Of a stretch of DNA of 8,116 nucleotides, positions 1 to 5,309 are shown piece after piece; position 1 is the first letter of the stretch; each line of letters begins with the position of its first letter. Origin of the DNA: Wenzhouxiangella sp. (GTDB lineage: Bacteria; Pseudomonadota; Gammaproteobacteria; Xanthomonadales; Wenzhouxiangellaceae). The notes under the pieces were generated by a model. It ran no database searches. It was not told the origin of the DNA and saw nothing but the letters and a program-made list of their open reading frames with translations. Both the position numbers and the translations under genes were made by a program. Location of the stretch: contig SKKV01000113.1 in NCBI GenBank assembly GCA_007123575.1, positions 1-8,116 on the forward strand. The letters are read 5' to 3'.

Positions 1-54
1 CAATCCACGCATATCAGCATGATCCACCGTCGCAAACTGCCCACCGTGCCCTGA
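1..54 (+). CDS. possible 3' end of an unidentified gene (very tentative)
   Basis: The first plus-strand frame is open from the window edge to a TGA at 52-54, giving a 17-residue basic tail ending in KLPTVP. A second frame is also open, to a TGA at 64-66, so the frame choice is uncertain. I recognise no family. If a plus-strand gene does end here, the repeat element at 114-282 would lie between two converging genes. The stretch may equally be non-coding. Confidence 0.15.
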   Translation, partial: QSTHISMIHRRKLPTVP

Positions 55-92
55 GTCAAGGCGCTTGAAAACGAAAAACATGCCATAGATAC

Positions 93-104
93 TTGACAGG
101 TCAA
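93..104. promoter_or_regulatory. small operator-like palindrome TTGAC-AG-GTCAA
   Basis: A perfect 5-bp inverted repeat with a 2-bp centre lies just left of the large repeat element. It resembles a dimeric repressor half-site pair, but no gene start lies next to it and the length is near what chance allows. A 9-bp direct repeat, CATATCAGC, occurs at 10-18 and again at 107-115, flanking it. No function is assigned. Confidence 0.15.
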
Positions 105-113
105 AACATATCA

Positions 114-282
114 GCGTCGTGTCTCAGCGAACGGGCTTCGAGAGGGTTGCGGGCCGTCCTCGGGTGGTGAATTCCGCTTCAGTTCGACGCGGTGGCGAGG
201 CCTTCAGCGAAATCCCCCACCCGAGGACGGCTTTCAAGTTTCAATTTCGGAGTAATTGCCAGCTCCTGCCGAGACACGACGC
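114..282. repeat. composite inverted-repeat element (copy A, REP/BIME- or MITE-like)
   Basis: This is a nested inverted repeat. The outer arms are 114-128 and 268-282: 15 bp with one mismatch, including a perfect 12-bp GCGTCGTGTCTC and its complement. The inner arms are 153-167 (GCCGTCCTCGGGTGG) and 217-231, a perfect 15-bp match. The left half (114 to about 212) is homologous, in opposite orientation, to the unit at 2476-2585. Their shared core, 153-190 against 2538-2501, matches at 34 of 38 positions. The outer motif at 267-289 matches 2563-2585 at 22 of 23. The element is therefore a dispersed repeat, present here as an inverted pair with a shortened right half. It lies downstream of the amidase gene. 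No transposase is nearby. Whether it is REP-like, MITE-like or a remnant is not decided by the sequence. Confidence 0.8.
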
Positions 283-306
283 CAATCAGGAAGGGGTAAA
301 GGTGGA

Positions 307-340
307 CCGTAACCCGTAACCCGTAACCCGTAAACCGTAG
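307..340. repeat. 7-bp tandem repeat (CCGTAAC)n, G-rich on the minus strand
   Basis: Three perfect copies of CCGTAAC (307-313, 314-320, 321-327) are followed by CCGTAAA and a partial CCGTAG. A further CCGTAAACCG occurs apart at 399-408. On the minus strand the array reads as GGG tracts separated by TTAC, complementary to C-tracts at 313-315, 320-322 and 327-329, with another GGG opposite 341-343. Four tracts with loops of 4, 4 and 11 nt could form a G-quadruplex. Copy number in such short arrays tends to vary by slippage. It is too short-period to be CRISPR. Confidence 0.85.
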
Positions 341-373
341 CCCGGCCCAGCACAGGTTGGAGGCGTGGTGCGG

Positions 374-388
374 CTTGCCGCAGGCAAG
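374..388. repeat. 15-nt hairpin CTTGCC-GCA-GGCAAG
   Basis: Perfect 6-bp arms flank a 3-nt loop in the region downstream of the amidase gene. Neither side has a T-tract, so it is not a canonical intrinsic terminator. It may fold in RNA running off the amidase gene, or be incidental. Confidence 0.35.
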
Positions 389-436
389 AAGCGCAATGCC
401 GTAAACCGACCGTGCGTGCGGCCGGGGCCCATGCCG

Positions 437-466
437 GGCGCCTCGCCATACGCATGGCCGGGCGCC
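437..466 (-). terminator. GC-rich stem-loop just after the amidase stop codon (putative 3'-end structure)
   Basis: GGCGCC at 437-442 and 461-466 pair, followed inward by a partly mismatched 3-nt step and then CCAT (446-449) with ATGG (454-457) around a 4-nt loop. The structure begins 6 nt past the amidase stop codon at 473-475. The run of five Ts on the minus strand (467-471) precedes the stem instead of following it, so this is not a textbook rho-independent terminator. It may stabilise the 3' end or stall RNA polymerase. The segment also contains a 10-bp direct repeat, GCCGGGCGCC, at 433-442 and 457-466, which contributes to the pairing. Confidence 0.4.
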
Positions 467-472
467 AAAAAT

Positions 473-1120
473 TCAACAATCCCCCAACCGCCCCAACCCA
501 CTCCCCTCAACCACCCGCGCCCAAGGAAATTCCGGCCCAGGATCAAGCTTCCTTCTCACGCTAAGGCCAGGATCATCACTGGCCTCAACCTCTCGCCGAT
601 CAAGCTCATCATGCCCCGCAACACAACGCAGCCCCGGAAGCTCGGCCCGAAGCGCCCGCAATAACCCGACCAACGCCTCGATCTGGTCCTCCGTAACCTC
701 CTCCTGCCACACCTGATACCGGCTGTCCAGCCAGTTCGGATACCGGCCCAGATTGACCAGCTCGATGCCGATCGAACGGGCGTTATGCCCGGCAACATGA
801 TGGGCCACCCGATCCAACGGCACCCACTGCTCGATCGCGCCATCGCGGTCGATATAAAAGTGACCGCTGTTGCCGGTCCCTGACTGCGGGTAATGCACCC
901 GCTCGCCATACTCGCGCGCCAGCGCCAGGTCAGGCAGCTCAGTGGCATGAATCACGACCAGCTCGATTTCACCCAGCGACCGCTGTTGAAGCTTTTCGGC
1001 GTAGGACAGCGGCCGCTGGACCACGCCCTCGATGCTGCCGTCGGCTAGAGCGCCGGACATGACAAACGCGGCCAGTGCACTACTGAGAAGCCCGCTCGGC
1101 AATCGCATCCAGCTCGGCAT
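473..1120 (-). CDS. exported AmpD-like N-acetylmuramoyl-L-alanine amidase (Amidase_2 family)
   Basis: The 215-residue product is predicted to cleave the lactyl-amide bond between MurNAc and L-Ala in peptidoglycan or muropeptides. Numbered from the chosen start, the Amidase_2 landmarks are: H58 in VVIHAT (zinc ligand), SGHFYIDRDG around H87, AHH at 107-108, GIEL with a probable catalytic E120, H170 in AGHD (zinc ligand), and RRKLDPG with K191 and zinc ligand D193. Between H170 and the RKLDPG motif there are extra residues (about 174-188) compared with AmpD, where these motifs nearly adjoin. A hydrophobic N-terminus ending near SGALA suggests a signal peptide, so it probably acts in the periplasm, unlike cytoplasmic AmpD. 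The start at 1120 is chosen because GGAG lies 7 nt upstream; 1108 and 1138 are alternatives. The start overlaps the preceding amidohydrolase gene by 41 bp, suggesting coupled translation. The export call is less certain than the family. Confidence 0.88.
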   Translation of the reverse strand: MPSWMRLPSGLLSSALAAFVMSGALADGSIEGVVQRPLSYAEKLQQRSLGEIELVVIHATELPDLALAREYGERVHYPQSGTGNSGHFYIDRDGAIEQWVPLDRVAHHVAGHNARSIGIELVNLGRYPNWLDSRYQVWQEEVTEDQIEALVGLLRALRAELPGLRCVAGHDELDRREVEASDDPGLSVRRKLDPGPEFPWARVVEGSGLGRLGDC

Positions 1121-2402
1121 CCAGGCGCTCCCGGTCAACCCACTGCCCGGCCCGCATCACGCCCTGTATCTGGCGAGTATTGCGAATATCACTCAGCGGA
1201 TTGCCGGCCAGCAGCACCAGGTCGGCCACACAGCCGGCTTCCAGGCAGCCGTGAGCAGGCTGATCCAGGTAGCGGGCGATATTGGTCGTGCCGGTCGCCA
1301 GCGCCTCGGCCGGGCTCATGCCGACCTCGACATAGATTTCCAGCTCATGGTGAATGGCATCGCCGGGCACGTTCAGGATCTGCGGCGCATCGGCGCCAAG
1401 CAGGATGGTCGCACCGGCCTCGTGCAGGGCAGCCAGCAGCGCCCGGCGAATCTCGATGAAGCGCTCGCCCTGGCCCTCGGGCACGCGGGCGCGGATGTTG
1501 TCGATGGCATTGCGCCACTGCTCGCGGGTCTGGGCCGGGACCCAGCGCATTGCCTCGCGCTCGAACAGGGCTTCCACGTCACCGCTGGCCCAGTTCTCCA
1601 GCAGGCTCTGGGTCGGTACGTTGGCAATGCCCGCCTCAGCGGTGCGCCGGGCCAGCTCGGGAATCAGGGCCTTGTCCATGCCCTCGACCAGGTTGACCGC
1701 GAACAATCCGGGGTCCGTGCCGTAAAGGGGGTGGTCTTCGGGCACCAGCTTCTGGCCATAGCCGTCGAGGTGGTCGATGGAACCCTGGCGCGAGGCCAGC
1801 GTGCGATCCAGGCCCACGGCGGTGGAAATGTGCCCGGAATAGTCAATGCCCAGCGCTTCGGCGGTTTCAGCAATGGCATGGAAAGCTTCTGGCCATAGGC
1901 CGGGATGCAGCTTGAGCAAGTCATAGCCGGCCTCGGTCTGGGCCCGAACCATCTGCCTGGCCGCGTCCGGCGAAGACACTGAATTGCCATTGAACGAGGG
2001 ACCCGATGTGATCAGCCTCGGCCCGATGATCTCGCCGCTGGCGAGTTGCTGGCGCAGGGTCAGATGCCCGGGCTCGCCGAGCATGCCGCGGATGGTGGTG
2101 ATGCCGTGGGCCAGGTACAGCATCAAGGTGTCCTGCACCAGCGCATCGCCTAAGCGCATCGGCGGCACATGGGCATGCATCTCCGCAAGCCCCGGAATCA
2201 GGTAGCCGGTATCGGCAACAACAAGGTCAGGGTCGGCAATCGATTCGGCATCGACGATAAAGCCGTTCCGCACTCCCAATCGGACCGGGTCGCCAACCGC
2301 GTTTGAGTCCACATCCACCAGCCGCACATCCTCGAACACCAGCGTCTGGCCAACACCGGCAACGCTGAAACTCAACAGCAAGACCGCAACAAGAAAACGC
2401 AT
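1080..2402 (-). CDS. exported metal-dependent amidohydrolase (imidazolonepropionase-related family)
   Basis: The 440-residue protein belongs to the amidohydrolase superfamily, close to the imidazolonepropionase-like and Xaa-Pro/Xaa-Arg dipeptidase branch. Visible ligands are the HAH motif (H76, H78) after a GYLIPGLAEM strand, K164 in DLLKLHPG (the likely carboxylated lysine bridging two metals), H191, H211 in DHLDG, and D338 in LLGADAP. The C-terminal composite-domain strand follows with ADLVLLAGNPLSDI at about 393-406. Residues 1-19 form a signal peptide ending around VAGVGQ, so the enzyme is predicted to be periplasmic. The start at 2402 is chosen because it opens this signal peptide and has GAGG 9 nt upstream; a 57-residue extension to 2573 would run through the repeat element at 2476-2585. 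The substrate is unknown: related enzymes hydrolyse dipeptides with proline or basic residues, or cyclic amides. It is followed, with a 41-bp overlap, by the amidase gene. Confidence 0.88.
   Translation of the reverse strand: MRFLVAVLLLSFSVAGVGQTLVFEDVRLVDVDSNAVGDPVRLGVRNGFIVDAESIADPDLVVADTGYLIPGLAEMHAHVPPMRLGDALVQDTLMLYLAHGITTIRGMLGEPGHLTLRQQLASGEIIGPRLITSGPSFNGNSVSSPDAARQMVRAQTEAGYDLLKLHPGLWPEAFHAIAETAEALGIDYSGHISTAVGLDRTLASRQGSIDHLDGYGQKLVPEDHPLYGTDPGLFAVNLVEGMDKALIPELARRTAEAGIANVPTQSLLENWASGDVEALFEREAMRWVPAQTREQWRNAIDNIRARVPEGQGERFIEIRRALLAALHEAGATILLGADAPQILNVPGDAIHHELEIYVEVGMSPAEALATGTTNIARYLDQPAHGCLEAGCVADLVLLAGNPLSDIRNTRQIQGVMRAGQWVDRERLDAELDAIAERASQ
1128..1131 (-). promoter_or_regulatory. 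Shine-Dalgarno GGAG deciding the amidase start
   Basis: GGAG on the minus strand sits 7 nt before the ATG at 1118-1120, inside the 3' end of the amidohydrolase gene. The in-frame ATG at 1138 has no comparable site. The ATG at 1108 has only a weak GAG nearby. This favours 1120 and places ribosome loading within the upstream coding sequence. Confidence 0.45.
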
Positions 2403-2475
2403 GACAGGAAACCTCGGCGCAAGACAAGACGCCAAGTCTATCCTTCTCCTCAACCCGGATAAAATTACACTGGCG

Positions 2476-2585
2476 TTTCCGCTGCAGCCCTCGCTACCGC
2501 GCGTCGAATGGAAGCGGAATTCACCGCCCCAGGACGGCGAACCTGTTCGAACGAAGCCTGCGTGCCGAGACACGACTCCAATCAG
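2476..2585 (-). repeat. dispersed repeat unit (copy B)
   Basis: Read on the minus strand, this is a full-length relative of the left half of the element at 114-282. From its start it has an outer motif (2585-2563, matching 289-267 at 22 of 23 positions), a variable linker containing GGCTTCG, then the core at 2538-2501 (34 of 38 identical to 153-190, including the invariant GGTGAATTCCGCTTC). It then runs through a GCGAGG..CAGCG tail to about 2476. It fills most of the spacer between the M48 gene and the amidohydrolase gene. Its outer motif contains the TGA that ends the M48 gene. No inverted partner is seen, so it is a single unit. Confidence 0.78.
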
Positions 2586-3856
2586 TTGTTCGCCCCCATC
2601 TCCTGCAGCGCACGGCGCGCCCGCTCGCCGGTCTCGTCGCTGGATTGGGCCGCGATACGGTAATTCTCGATCGCGCGCTGGCGGTTGCCGGCGCGGCGTT
2701 CCACGTTGCCCAGGAAATAGTGCCCCTGGGCGGTAGGCAGGCGGTCGATACTGGCCTGCAAGTCGATGCGCGCACCGTCCAGGTTGCCAAGCTGCTCGCG
2801 GACCATCCCGCGGCGCAGGTGCTGGTAGAACCAGCCCGTGTCACGCTGCAGGGCGGCGCTGTAGGCCTGTTCGGCCTCTCGATAGTTGCTCTTTGAGGCC
2901 AGCGCATCGCCCTTCAGGGCGTGAAAGATAGCCTCGCGGTTGTCCAGGGCCAGCGCCTCCTCGGCCTTGGCCAGGGCCTCGTCGTACTCGCCGCGACCGA
3001 GGGCGCGGCGACCCTCGTCATGGGCCTTGTAGGCCGGTTCCATGGCTTGCAGGCGGACCATCATCTGACGATAGCGCTGCTCGCCGATGGTGCCTTCTCG
3101 GCCCAGTTCGTCGGCAGTGCGCTGGTTGGCTGCAACGCGCTCGCGCGAGGGTGGGTGAGAAGCAAACAGGCCGGCCATGAAGCCTGAATCGCGGCCCTCA
3201 GACAAGCGTACGAAGCTTTCCTGCAGGGCCACCGCGCCTTCCGGGTTGTAGCCTGCTCGGTGCATGTACACCATGCCAAAGCGGTCTGCTTCCAGCTCCG
3301 CCCGGCGCGAATAGCGCTGGGTAATCAGCTGCGCGCCGACCATGCCGCCGAGCATGGCCACGGTTGCGTAGTCCTGGCGGTCGGTAGCCACGCCGACAGC
3401 AACACCGCCGAGAATGACCGCACCCTGCAGCAGGGCACCGCGAGACTGGGCCTGGGCACCGTGGCGGGCAGCCGCGTGAACCACTTCGTGACCAAGCACG
3501 GCGGCCAGCTCGGCCTCGGAGCCCATTTCGGTCAGCAGGCCGCGGTTGATCGCCATCTTGCCGCCGGGCAGGGCCCAGGCATTGGGTACCGAGCTGTTGA
3601 TGACGTAGAACTCGTAGGGCAGTTCGCGATCAGCTTCGGTGGCCACGCGCATGCCGACTTCCTGGATGTAGCTGACCAACTCGGCATCGACCACGAAGTC
3701 GCCGCCCTGAGACTGGCGCAGGGGGGCGTAATACTCCTCCCCAACCTGCAGCTCCCAGCTTTCGTCAAAGAAGCTGAGCTCGCGATCGCCAGTCACCGGG
3801 TTGACGGCGCAGCCGGCGGCCAGAAACAGCATTGAACAAGCGAGAAACCACCTCAT
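2582..3856 (-). CDS. M48-family zinc metalloprotease lipoprotein with C-terminal TPR repeats (BepA/LoiP-like)
   Basis: The 424-residue product is predicted to be an outer-membrane-anchored protease acting in periplasmic quality control of outer-membrane proteins, by analogy with BepA and LoiP. It starts with a lipoprotein signal (lipobox LAAGC, Cys16), followed by NPVTGDRELSFF, which is typical of this group. The zinc site is H123-E-V-V-H127 with E187 in ELEAD as third ligand. SHPPSRER places H234 where BepA has its regulatory histidine. Residues from about 276 to 420 form TPR-like helical pairs (GRGEYDEALAKAEEAL, NYREAEQAYSAAL, GNRQRAIENY), the BepA layout, whereas LoiP lacks TPRs. The start at 3856 has AAAGGAG 7 nt upstream. 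An in-frame ATG at 3880 coincides with the predicted transcription start, so it is unlikely to be used. The gene appears to have its own promoter, separate from the purMN operon upstream. Confidence 0.93.
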   Translation of the reverse strand: MRWFLACSMLFLAAGCAVNPVTGDRELSFFDESWELQVGEEYYAPLRQSQGGDFVVDAELVSYIQEVGMRVATEADRELPYEFYVINSSVPNAWALPGGKMAINRGLLTEMGSEAELAAVLGHEVVHAAARHGAQAQSRGALLQGAVILGGVAVGVATDRQDYATVAMLGGMVGAQLITQRYSRRAELEADRFGMVYMHRAGYNPEGAVALQESFVRLSEGRDSGFMAGLFASHPPSRERVAANQRTADELGREGTIGEQRYRQMMVRLQAMEPAYKAHDEGRRALGRGEYDEALAKAEEALALDNREAIFHALKGDALASKSNYREAEQAYSAALQRDTGWFYQHLRRGMVREQLGNLDGARIDLQASIDRLPTAQGHYFLGNVERRAGNRQRAIENYRIAAQSSDETGERARRALQEMGANN

Positions 3857-3863
3857 GCTGGAA

Positions 3864-3870
3864 CTCCTTT
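3864..3870 (-). promoter_or_regulatory. strong Shine-Dalgarno AAAGGAG for the M48 protease
   Basis: AAAGGAG, 7 nt before the ATG at 3854-3856, is the best ribosome site in the window. It fixes the start at the lipobox-proximal methionine, eight residues inside the longest reading frame. Confidence 0.75.
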
Positions 3871-3886
3871 GGAAAGGCATGCCGCC

Positions 3887-3892
3887 ATTATA
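3887..3892 (-). promoter_or_regulatory. consensus -10 box TATAAT for the M48 protease gene
   Basis: The minus strand shows a perfect TATAAT in the 75-bp gap between the DUF3108 stop and the protease start. Transcription would begin near 3880, giving an untranslated leader of about 24 nt that just contains the Shine-Dalgarno site. No good -35 hexamer lies 16-18 nt upstream, so an activator or alternative contacts may be needed. The call rests on the -10 match and its sensible position. Confidence 0.5.
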
Positions 3893-3931
3893 GAACTGGA
3901 AACCGAAGGTGCTGCGGCTGTCGGATCGTCT

Positions 3932-4729
3932 TCAGCAGTTACTTTCCAGTTCGATACTGGTTTCGATCAGACGTACGTCGATTTCCTCGCGGCCGTCCTC
4001 GATCTGGAGAATGCGCAGCGGCATCCAGTGGAAGGCCTCGCTGTGCCAGGAGTCGTAGTTGCGGCTGGAGCCTTCGCGCCGGAAGCGCTGCATTCGCAGG
4101 CTGTCGAAGCAGCCGATGTCCAGCTTCAGGTTTTCCTCGGCCTGGAACAGGAACTGCTGGTCCTCGATCTCGTCTCGCTCGAGCACTCGGAAGGCCAGGT
4201 CTTCACCGCGCTGTTCGGGGTCGGACAGGGCAACCGCAAGCTGCAGGCGCAGGGTAAGCGGGTCCAACATCTCGTCCTCCAGTGCAATGACGTGGTCGCC
4301 GTCATAGGTGTGGGTGTTGGATACGCGCTCGGCCCAGTCAAGCTCGTGCTGCCAGAAGCGACTGCGCGTGGGGCCGCGAGTCACCTGCCGATAGGTCAGC
4401 ATGCGAATTCGATCGCCCTCCCAAACGAAATGGGCAGATTCTTCAGCCGACACGCGCAGCATCCGTGCCAGCCTGGCCGTGGCCACGGTCTCGGTCGCGA
4501 AATGCCAGATGCCGCGCTCGTCGGGCGCCAGGCTGACGTGAATTTCTCCGATCTTGCTGCCGCGCCGCAGGACATCGTAGATCGCGGTATGGGCCGGCAG
4601 CGGCGCCTCATTGGCCTCCGGAGGCGAACTCGCGAGCGCGCTAATCTCGCCCGGAACCAAGGCCGTCAAGATCACGGCCAAGCAGCAGAGGCTCAGCCAG
4701 CGGTTGGTTGTCGAGCAGAATCTGTTCAT
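3932..4729 (-). CDS. DUF3108 family exported protein
   Basis: The 265-residue protein has an N-terminal signal peptide: a polar start, a hydrophobic stretch at about 11-25, and a likely cut after ALA at 31-33. A single beta-rich domain follows that fits DUF3108, with the typical opening AIYDVLRRGSKIGE at about 49-62, where a shared-substrate phrase is followed by repeated beta strands. Later come WHFATET, RSRFWQHELDW and the ending strands WMPLRILQIEDG and ELESNC. The biochemical role of the family is not established; a periplasmic or envelope function is inferred from export. The start lies 89 bp inside purN. Any start after the purN stop would lose the signal peptide, so the overlap is probably real and translation is likely coupled to purN. 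The Shine-Dalgarno region before 4729 is weak, consistent with coupling. DUF3108 genes next to purN are known in related gammaproteobacteria. Confidence 0.87.
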   Translation of the reverse strand: MNRFCSTTNRWLSLCCLAVILTALVPGEISALASSPPEANEAPLPAHTAIYDVLRRGSKIGEIHVSLAPDERGIWHFATETVATARLARMLRVSAEESAHFVWEGDRIRMLTYRQVTRGPTRSRFWQHELDWAERVSNTHTYDGDHVIALEDEMLDPLTLRLQLAVALSDPEQRGEDLAFRVLERDEIEDQQFLFQAEENLKLDIGCFDSLRMQRFRREGSSRNYDSWHSEAFHWMPLRILQIEDGREEIDVRLIETSIELESNC

Positions 4730-5309
4730 GGTGCAGTGAGACCCGTGTCGTGGTCAGAAGTGCCATTGTCGCAGTCAGCAAGCGGTGTTCCAGTGGCAGC
4801 AGGCGTTCGGCCAGTCGGTCAGGTTTGTCGTCGCTTTCAATGGCCAGGCGAGCCTGGCTGATCACCGGGCCGCCGTCCAGTTCAGGGGTGACGAAATGGA
4901 CGCTCGCGCCGTGCTCGGCATCGCCTGCCGCCAGCGCGCGGGCATGGGTGTCCAGGCCGCGATACTTCGGCAGCAGGGAAGGGTGGATGTTGATCATTCG
5001 GCCCAGGAAGCGTTCGACAAAGCCCGCGCTGAGTACCCGCATGAAGCCGGCCAGTACGATCCAGTCAGGGGCGTAGCCGGCCATTGCCGTGGCCAGGCTG
5101 GCCTCGAAGCTTGCTCGATCGGGATGGCGCCGACGATCAATCAGCACCGTGTCGATGCCGCAGTCGCGGGCCAGGCCCAGGCCGGCGGCGGCGCGGTCGG
5201 CAATCACCGCGTCGATGTTCGCGTCCAACCGGCTGCTCTCGATGGCCTGCTGCAAGGCCTTGAAGTTGGTGCCGCGACCGGACATCAGCACCAGAAGGCG
5301 CGCGCTCAT
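4641..5309 (-). CDS. purN: phosphoribosylglycinamide formyltransferase (GAR transformylase, PurN)
   Basis: PurN transfers a formyl group from 10-formyltetrahydrofolate to GAR, the third step of de novo purine synthesis, in the cytoplasm. The 222-residue protein shows the nucleotide loop LMSGRGTNF at 8-16, LAGFMRVLS at 86-94, and the active-site segment INIHPSLLP with N107 and H109. D145 lies in PELDGGP; these correspond to the E. coli PurN catalytic trio N106, H108 and D144. It is somewhat longer than E. coli PurN (212 residues); the extra residues lie in a C-terminal tail that is also read, in another frame, as the signal peptide of the DUF3108 protein. The start overlaps the purM stop as ATGA (5306-5309), so the two enzymes are translationally coupled. 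Confidence 0.97.
   Translation of the reverse strand: MSARLLVLMSGRGTNFKALQQAIESSRLDANIDAVIADRAAAGLGLARDCGIDTVLIDRRRHPDRASFEASLATAMAGYAPDWIVLAGFMRVLSAGFVERFLGRMINIHPSLLPKYRGLDTHARALAAGDAEHGASVHFVTPELDGGPVISQARLAIESDDKPDRLAERLLPLEHRLLTATMALLTTTRVSLHHEQILLDNQPLAEPLLLGRDLDGLGSGRD

Noticed and set aside
119..319. A 66-codon plus-strand frame in the left intergenic region
   Set aside because: It lies almost wholly within the inverted-repeat element and the heptamer array. The homologous repeat at 2476-2585 does not preserve a matching gene, and there is no ribosome site.
307..340. Heptamer array as a CRISPR
   Set aside because: The repeats are 7 bp and contiguous, with no spacers.
365..664. A 99-codon plus-strand frame opposite the amidase end
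   Set aside because: Proline- and arginine-rich low-complexity product, antisense to a well-supported amidase; typical of GC-rich shadow frames.
2411..2436. Sigma-54-like TGGC...TTGC pattern upstream of the amidohydrolase
   Set aside because: The spacing between GG and GC is one base too long for a sigma-54 promoter.
2403..2573. A 57-residue N-terminal extension of the amidohydrolase
   Set aside because: It would translate the dispersed repeat and place the signal peptide internally; the start at 2402 has GAGG upstream.
3869..4861. Long plus-strand frames opposite DUF3108 and purN (also 4785-5654, 1032-1898 and 3260-3835)
   Set aside because: All are antisense to genes with clear family motifs, and their translations show no recognisable domain. 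Long antisense frames are expected at this GC content.
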